From Endocalyx cinctus (Eukaryota > Ascomycota > Sordariomycetes > Amphisphaeriales > Apiosporaceae), in the NCBI GenBank assembly GCA_001600455.1, contig BCKC01000001.1, positions 1,762,441-1,826,440 on the forward strand: 64,000 nt of DNA. The letters run 5' to 3'. How positions within the stretch are numbered: the stretch's first letter is position 1; the number at the start of each line of letters is the position of its first letter. Below are positions 57,428 to 64,000 of the stretch, one piece after another. The notes below the pieces were generated by a model. That model saw nothing but the letters and a program-made list of their open reading frames with translations. It ran no database searches and was not told the origin of the DNA. The translations under genes and the position numbers were made by a program.

Positions 57428-58306
57428 TTTAAAGCTTCGAGTCACTGGATACGAGAGCAACATCACTCCTATAACAAATTGAAGACCGGAAAGCAAGGAA
57501 AGCGGATGTGAAATAAACGCTCATAACCGATAAATCAGGAGGTCCGATCAAATGTGTGGTTTGCCACGGATTCTTATATTGCGCAGAGAGAAAGAGAGAA
57601 AGGGAGAGTGAAGTATTGTTGAATTCCATATGTTTCCTATACCTATACCACAAACACACTTTGTACCAATAAAAACATTTACGCATATATTCTTGGGAGA
57701 AAGGAGCCACGGTAACGGGGAAAGCGAGGCTTTTGGTTTTTGGTCCTGGGTAACTAATTTTCGCATAAGGGGGTAGGAAGAGAGAGAAAGCTCATAGGTG
57801 GCTATGTTCGAGTATTCCTCGGCAACGAAGAGGCTAGTCAGCATTTAATTTACTTGTCATATGTAAAACAAACTTGATATTGAGATTTACTATTTAGTCT
57901 TCACACAGAATGACTAGTTCTACTTGAGTTGCAAAAACGTGATGTATATAATAAATGCTACCCTAAGCTGCCTGGTCAGCTTTGGTTTTACGACTACCGG
58001 GGTCTGTGATGACTAGAAGGTATCGCGCAAGGGCATATATGGATTTCTACAGAAGAGTATAGTCGATATTAACGAGGACGTAAAAATCAACGCCAAGAAC
58101 TCCGAATGCTGCCCCTTTCTTAATGAACTTTCCATTGCGAACCTTTGTCATGCATTATCATATACTCCATAACCGACCTATCCGTAATGATACCCTTATA
58201 AAACAATCATCGCACGCAAATTCTTACAAAATGAAGTGATTGGCACCCATTTACCGGCCTGGTTTATTCCCCAGTCACTCAGATTCACCCATGCCTAACC
58301 AACTCA
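57428..58306. other. Convergent 3' region
   Basis: Between VPS55 (+) and the Gyp7-like gene (-). A GA-rich tract lies near 57583-57610. No gene seen. Confidence 0.6.
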
Positions 58307-60900
58307 TTAGCGCCTCGATTCTGCCCCGAGCCCTTCGCCTTTCTTCTGAACAAGTTTCCTTGGAAGCACCTCTACCTGCCTGCTAAGGAGTTTCCTCAGC
58401 TCAGGGGTAATTGTCCTCTGAGGTTCTGTCGCTTCAGGTGCCTTGCCTTGCTTTTTTTGCTGTTTCTGCTGCCGCCGAGGCGATGTTGGCTGCTCCGTGG
58501 CTGGTGAAGCCGAGGTCGAACTTGGGGACGATGGGGTACTGCCAGCCCTGGGTGCTGGGAAGTTTTGCTTTTTGTCTACTGCCTCAACTAAGCGTTGGAA
58601 TCGTCGGAACAGAGTTTCCGCACGGATAAGTATGGAATCGAGATCCATGGTATTGGAAAGTTCGTTGACTGAGAGGATAAATTAGTTTACTAACCAGTTT
58701 CAACGAGCCAGTTGGTTACTTACCATATTTTAATACTTCATCGAAGTGTTGCAAATGTATCATAATAATGTCTCGATGCTTTTCAAGAATGGCTAGCGCA
58801 ATGAACAAATGAAAGCTGCTGCTTAAATAATCCGTCCACAACACCTCCCACAGATGGAGAATATCCATCCACTCAAATTCTCGCTTATACCAGACAAGTA
58901 GCATACGGAAGAAAAAGAAGAAGTTGGTACTGTCAGCGGATTCGAGATGTGCATAGAGCTTAGGGTCCATGAATTGGACCAGATGGTCGAGAGTGAGCAG
59001 CTGGTTACGCATGCCCGACTGATCTCGGAGGAAATTTCTCTCCATCCTATCCATAAAACGTTGGAAGCCCCAGAAGGCGATCGCGTCATCTTGCATAACG
59101 GCATATATAGGCGCGAGTAAGTCGGACATGCCCTGAACATAACCTAGGTCCTTGTTGTATTCGTTGTAGGTAAGAAGCATATCTTTCATTTGCTCCATGT
59201 GGACATTAGTACCGGCGGGCGCGAACGGTGAATCAGGGTCGGGATGGGGAATATCCTCCCCGGCAAATATCGGAACGTTTCGATCGGTTCGGTGAACATC
59301 CTTCTCTGTGTCTCTAGTGTGAGTATTCCTGCGGACACTTGCTGTCGAATGAGCACCACTTACCAATTCTTCCCCTTTGTTCTCTCCACCATTCACCTTC
59401 CTCTCCCTCCCCACCAAGATCAACTAATCTTTCCCACCAAGCCGCTTTCAATTTGACATATTCGTCTCGCAGAGAAGCGATCTGTGCTCTCCGTTCTTCG
59501 GAAGTACTATACCAGTCATGAACGCCAAGTAAGAATAGCCAGGCTTCTTTGCGGACTCCCTCATCCGGGTCGATACCTCCGTGGAAAATACGCTCTTTAA
59601 CCTCATCCACCGTAAGTTGAAGTCTTCCCGTACGAGGATCAAAAAAGCTATTCCACTCCTTCAACGTAACAGGTTTCCTTAAGTCTTCAAGAGACATGGA
59701 GTTCGCCTCGAGTAACTCAAATTCCCCCACATCGGTGTCTTCAAGTTCTAAAACATCCCTTGCTGTCCAGATTCTCTGGTTCCGATGCCTTTCACTTTGT
59801 TCAGCGACTCCCATGGCCCATCGTGCTAGGTATATACGAGCGCTATCGAATTCATCTTGAATAGTCCGCACCTCTGGGTTTCTCATCAACCGACGAACCT
59901 GAGGAGGGAGGTTTGGGTTGTCTATGATATCTTGTGCCGTCCTACGGGTAAAAGTGGTGACTTTGCTGAACTTCTCCATGAGATTCCACCCGGTCTCCTT
60001 TACAAATTTCATGACGGGATCCATACTGGCGTCATTCTGGTTACTTGGTCCAGCCGTACCCTGTTTCGGAATTCCACGAGAGCTGTCCTGTCGACCTATT
60101 TGCGAGGGGGTGCTGCTTGAGGTGACCTTCCCTCCAAAGGCCTGACTGTCTTCCGCCGACGGTTCTACCAAGTAGATATTAGGCTCCGCTCCGCTCCTCT
60201 CAATGCGAACGTAGCGACGAAGCCAACGGAGGACTTCGTCGCCGCCCCAGAACATTTGGCCATTTTCACCAAATGGATCAAAGCTCTCCTTAGCCAACTT
60301 CTTCTTCTGAAGTATCGTGGATTGACACTCGCTGTCGTGGAAGAAGAGGGCAGGGAAACTGTCGCCGGCTCTTGTGTTGATGACCAAAGATCCAAACCAC
60401 CATCCTAAGCTCGGCGGTCGCACAAGAAGAGAGTAAATGGCGCTAACAGGTATGGCAAAAGAATAATGTCCGACCGAGCCGTGATGCGTGGTTACGGTCG
60501 GGGGTGGAGGGACGAGATAACTCTGCTTTGGCGGTGGTTCTCCATCGATTAAATCTACTTTTACGTATATACTTGCAGCTTCACCTAGGGATGATTCGGG
60601 TAACCAAGCGAGTAAGAGATCTGACGATGCAGACGAGCCTGGCGGGGCGGAAGCGGAAGAAGACGGACGTTCATCATGGCCAGGACCTTTCTGTTGCAGT
60701 AAGGCGATAAATCCGGGAATATTATCTTTGGTCGAGGGTGTAGGATGAATATACACCTTGCTCTTGGAAAATAAAAGTTTGACTCCTCGACCGGTTTCGG
60801 TATGAGTGATGGTGTTATATTCTCCCTCTTCGTCGTCGCTCATAGCATACAAGCTACCTGCAGGTGAGGCCGCTCGGTCTGGTGGGGGATCTGATGTCAT
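58307..60900 (-). CDS. GYP7: TBC-domain Rab GTPase-activating protein, Gyp7 / TBC1D15 type (3 exons)
   Basis: A GAP that accelerates GTP hydrolysis on Rab7/Ypt7-type GTPases at endosomes and vacuoles. Exons are 60900-59364, 59311-58724 and 58668-58307, joined in phase (828 residues). The N-terminal third is the DUF3548-type region of the family (LLFSKSKVYIHPTPSTKDNI, GWWFGSLVINTRAG, FWGGDEVLRWLRRYV). The TBC domain follows (GIDPDEGVRKEAWLFLLGV). Catalytic fingers are present: Arg in VHRTDRN, formed across the first splice junction, and Gln in GYVQGMSDLLAP. The third exon supplies the conserved VNELSNTMDLDSILIRAE, then a low-complexity Gln/Lys/Pro tail. The last intron is 55 bases, short but canonical. 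Confidence 0.93.
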
Positions 60901-62569
60901 GGCGGGGTGAGATGATTCGGATAAGTAAATATAAAGAAATCTTGATTAACTACGTAGATGTATGCTTATGGTTGATTACTCTTCTAATTTTCTTTGGAAT
61001 GAAAGAGAATACGAAGAAGAAGGTCTAATTAGGAATAAAATAATAATTCTAGAGAACGATGTGTTCCATGATAAATTATTAGATACTCTAGGGTTCGGGT
61101 GACACACATAAGAGAGCATGTGAGCACTTATAACTCATCCATTCATGGATGTAATGGGAAAGACCAGTGATGGGATGATGGTGGCGTTGAAGGTTAATTA
61201 TGAGCTAAGGAAGATAACTAAGTGCTATCTATACCGTTTAAAATAATACATGATACGCTAATGTGATCAGTCGCTTGCTACATTATACTTGTTATTTCAA
61301 TAAAGCTTAGGAGCGTTTTGGTGAAATATTGGAAAGAAGTATTTACTTATGCGTTACAACTTCGGGAAACTCTCCACATACCAACTACATATGTAGCAAA
61401 GAATAATAGTATGAGGACGCTCCTTAGGCAACAGCACAATAGAACCCTGAATGACGCGCGTCGACAATATGGCTTTTTCAGTCATAGTTGAGAGACTGGA
61501 CTGTTCTTTTTTACAGCTCGGAAAAACTGTGAGGAAAGGTAGCTAGTTTTCCTTGAAAATGCTCACTAACTAAAGATATTGGGCTTCAAGTGGTGGGGCC
61601 CCCGGTATTATCCTCTATGCTTTATAGAAGAGGTTGTTTTAGACCCTAGCTGCCTAGCAAAGTCGATAGACTTGAGAGGCCGCCCGAGATATGTTGCAAG
61701 TGTGAGAATAATATCTGAGAAGTTAGATCTATTAATGAGAATCTTGAGTTGTTCAGTTTCCATACAGTCCAGGGTAGATGTCGGCAGGATTAGCTGTCCA
61801 TGATGGATTTTACGGCTGTGGTAACTAACCTTGTCAATGTCGAATATGAAAAATAGGGGTTATAAAAAACCCCGTATTGACAATTTGAACCTTCGTATAG
61901 AATGTTGGACTCAAGGTTAATGTCATATTACTACGTTATTTCGAGCTGGATTCTAACCCAAACAGTTAGGATCCCTACTATTGTAAACGTTAATATATGC
62001 GTGTATGGGGAACAAAGCCTCCCTAATGTGATACAAACCTATCATGGCATCTCCTGAACTATCATGTTTGAATTGTAATCTTCAAGAGAGGCCCGCAGAT
62101 AAAACACGTATATTGAATTGCTTGGATCCAAGAACAGCTTACACTAGATCTGTAGTACCCATAAAAGCATATACGTTACATAGCTGTTAGGCAACAATAT
62201 ATAATCGGCAGGGGATCAGAATAGCATATGAGAACATAAACAAGAGGATGAGTGTATGGCCAGAAGTCGGGTACGATATCATTCAGTAATCATTATTTTT
62301 CCCCTCCGTTTATTTATTAGGCTGAAGGCAACCGACGGAAGCCCTTTCCCAAAAACATCTATTTCATCCAGCTGTTCTATCGAGTGAAAATGGTAAGACG
62401 AGTGCCACATCGACCACATCAAAAGAACAACCATCCCATGCAAAAGACAAAACAAAAAAACTCCGTATACGCTGTGCTCTTCTTGGTTTTCCGAGTTCCA
62501 GACCCGGGAGGTCGACAATGCTTGTTGAGATAGGAAAATAGAAATCAACCCAGATAGGCAAGAGGAAAA
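60901..62569. other. Gene-free intergenic region
   Basis: About 1.7 kb, AT-rich, between the Gyp7-like gene and the MSO1-like gene (both minus). It holds the promoter of the first and the 3' region of the second. Short frames at 61579-61803 and 62279-62573 have no recognisable content. Confidence 0.55.
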
Positions 62570-63421
62570 TCACCTCATCCTTGGGCCGCTAGGTAAACCC
62601 CCGGGTCGTCTCCCCGCCCTGCCTCCACCTCCGCCTCCGCCTCCAGAAGAGCCGTATTCAGATTCGTTGCTAGCCCAAGGAGAGTTCGATGCCATAAAGG
62701 GTCTGTCGTTTCCTCCTCCCCTCCCAGAACCACCGTCGTACATCCCTCCGGGCGCAAACCTATCCTCGTAATCTCCCGATCCTCCTCCACCACTACCACC
62801 ACCACTGTAGTTATTCTGGCCTCGAGAGCCCGAAGGAGGGGGGTTGAACGGTCCAGACCCGGCCGGGCTCGCCGTCCTAGAGCCGCCGAAGAGTCTCTGC
62901 TTCAGCCGATCCTGGGCGGAGCCGCCCGCGGGGGTGCTGCCCGCCTGATAGCTGCCCGCGCGCTGGCTCGGGAGCGGTCTCGCCTGGACGTCTTCTCTCG
63001 TTTGCTGCTGTGCCATCGCGCCGCTGGGGTCCGAGTTGCGGTAGTCGTGGTTTCGCATCGGCGGCGGGTTACCCCTGCCTCTCCTCAGGCTCTGCGTGTC
63101 CTGCGGCTGGGATACCGGGTTATTGTCCCACAGGGAGCTGAGGCCACCGCCCTGGGGCTGGCTCGCGAGCCCGCCATAGCGCGAGCCCACCTGCGACGAC
63201 GGCTGGGCGTAGACGGCGGCGACGGGCGGCGGCGCCTTTGGGTCGGGCGGTAGCCAGCCGGGGAACGGTCGTCCTTTCTCGGTGTAGTAGGAGCGGAGCA
63301 CGCGACATACGTGGGTGTCGTCTTCGGTATCGCCGTCGTTTTCGCCGCTTAGAAACGTCCGTTGTAGGTTGGTGATCCTCGACGTCGTCGTGCTAACGAT
63401 ATTACTATACCAAGCCGACAT
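62570..63421 (-). CDS. MSO1: Sec1-binding protein Mso1-like
   Basis: Partner of the Sec1 SM protein at exocytic sites, helping SNARE assembly at the plasma membrane. 283 residues in one exon. The N-terminal 60 residues match the Mso1 Sec1-binding domain: MSAWYSNIVSTTTSRITNLQ, GDTEDDTHVCRVLRSYYTEK and GRPFPGWLPPDP. The rest is low-complexity, rich in Gly, Ser, Pro, Gln and Arg, with a short helix-like DRLKQRLFGGSRT and poly-Gly blocks near the C-terminus. The terminal ATGAGGTGATTT includes a possible GT donor, so a further C-terminal exon cannot be excluded. Confidence 0.85.
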   Translation of the reverse strand: MSAWYSNIVSTTTSRITNLQRTFLSGENDGDTEDDTHVCRVLRSYYTEKGRPFPGWLPPDPKAPPPVAAVYAQPSSQVGSRYGGLASQPQGGGLSSLWDNNPVSQPQDTQSLRRGRGNPPPMRNHDYRNSDPSGAMAQQQTREDVQARPLPSQRAGSYQAGSTPAGGSAQDRLKQRLFGGSRTASPAGSGPFNPPPSGSRGQNNYSGGGSGGGGSGDYEDRFAPGGMYDGGSGRGGGNDRPFMASNSPWASNESEYGSSGGGGGGGGRAGRRPGGLPSGPRMR

Positions 63422-64000
63422 GATGGTGTCGTAGGATTTTAGAGTTAAGGATAGGTGATGATATGATAGATTGATACTTCTTGGGAAGTCAGAGATGTAG
63501 GTACCCGAAGTAAATAGAGAAAAATAAGGAAATACAGTATTGAAATTCCTTGTTTGGCAGATTGTTTCAGATGTACGGTGGGTAATTGGGATAAATTAAG
63601 CTAGGATATAGCGTTGTTGATTCTATCTAATCTGTAGCGTAGGTGTGTGATTTTACTCAAGTACTTAAGTATCCATGGATGGTGGGGTCAAGGGGAACGC
63701 CCCGCCACTAATTATGCACCTAAATATACAGATGCATAGTTTGCACATAATATTTTATACCAGCTACAAACCCCTATACAAAGTAACAGTTAGATTATCC
63801 CATACTTGAATCATCATTCTGTTCACTATTTACCAGAAGATCGCATCTAATTTTAGTCATTGATGAGTAGATTGACAAAAAATTCATCTGAGCAATTAAC
63901 ATTGAAGTAGAAGTACCAATTATTGAGGGGGTATATCGTAATACAAAGGCGCAGGAACGGGACGCTGATCCAGTTCAAAATGAGTGGATCCTCTAAAACT
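63422..64000. other. Upstream region of the MSO1-like gene
   Basis: AT-rich sequence to the window edge; presumed promoter of the MSO1-like gene. No gene seen. Confidence 0.55.

Overview
The window is nuclear DNA from a filamentous ascomycete (Pezizomycotina, most likely Sordariomycetes; genus not determinable by eye). Genes alternate on both strands, carry short introns (about 50-130 bases) with GTRNGT donors and CTAAC/CTGAC-like branch sites, and encode typical fungal products (class I hydrophobin, fungal NACHT protein, fused PABA synthase, Mso1, Vps55, Trs120). No bacterial operons, CRISPR arrays, rRNA or convincing tRNAs were seen. Exon junctions were worked out by hand from splice consensus, reading phase and recalled family alignments, so they are predictions.

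Layout. 1-8.4 kb: a gene-poor stretch holding one secreted Ser/Thr-rich protein (about 2.5-4.5 kb). 8.4-13.9 kb: a class I hydrophobin, a membrane-anchored M19 dipeptidase and a three-exon membrane protein that appears only after splicing. 16.2-26.8 kb: an SDR-fold protein with lost catalytic motifs and a GC-AG intron, TRAPP subunit Trs120, an ASXH-domain protein and the R-SNARE Sec22. 27.7-33.8 kb: a zinc-finger protein ending in a CaaX box and the Clptm1-family membrane protein, separated by 2.6 kb without genes. 34.3-39.9 kb: a NACHT (NLR-like) gene whose ankyrin tail looks eroded, and a LOG-family phosphoribohydrolase. 42.8-48.5 kb: bifunctional PABA synthase and ER glucosidase I with a C-terminal KDEL. 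49.1-64 kb: SNRNP27-like splicing factor, secreted aspartic protease, Elongator subunit Elp5, proteasome alpha subunit Pre5/PSMA1, Vps55, a Gyp7-type TBC Rab-GAP and Mso1.

There is no obvious biosynthetic cluster. Several genes serve the secretory pathway (Trs120, Sec22, glucosidase I, Vps55, Gyp7-like, Mso1, Clptm1), but they lie among unrelated housekeeping genes, so this is probably chance synteny. Secreted or surface products (hydrophobin, Ser/Thr-rich protein, aspartic protease) and the NACHT gene form the accessory component. Base composition is patchy: GC-rich blocks begin abruptly inside some genes, and intergenic DNA is AT-rich with many 15-23 base homopolymers, including a perfect T20A20 palindrome just after the TRS120 stop codon. 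No clear novel multi-gene system was found. The best leads are the hidden membrane protein, the degenerate SDR, the CaaX zinc-finger protein and the decaying NLR-like gene.
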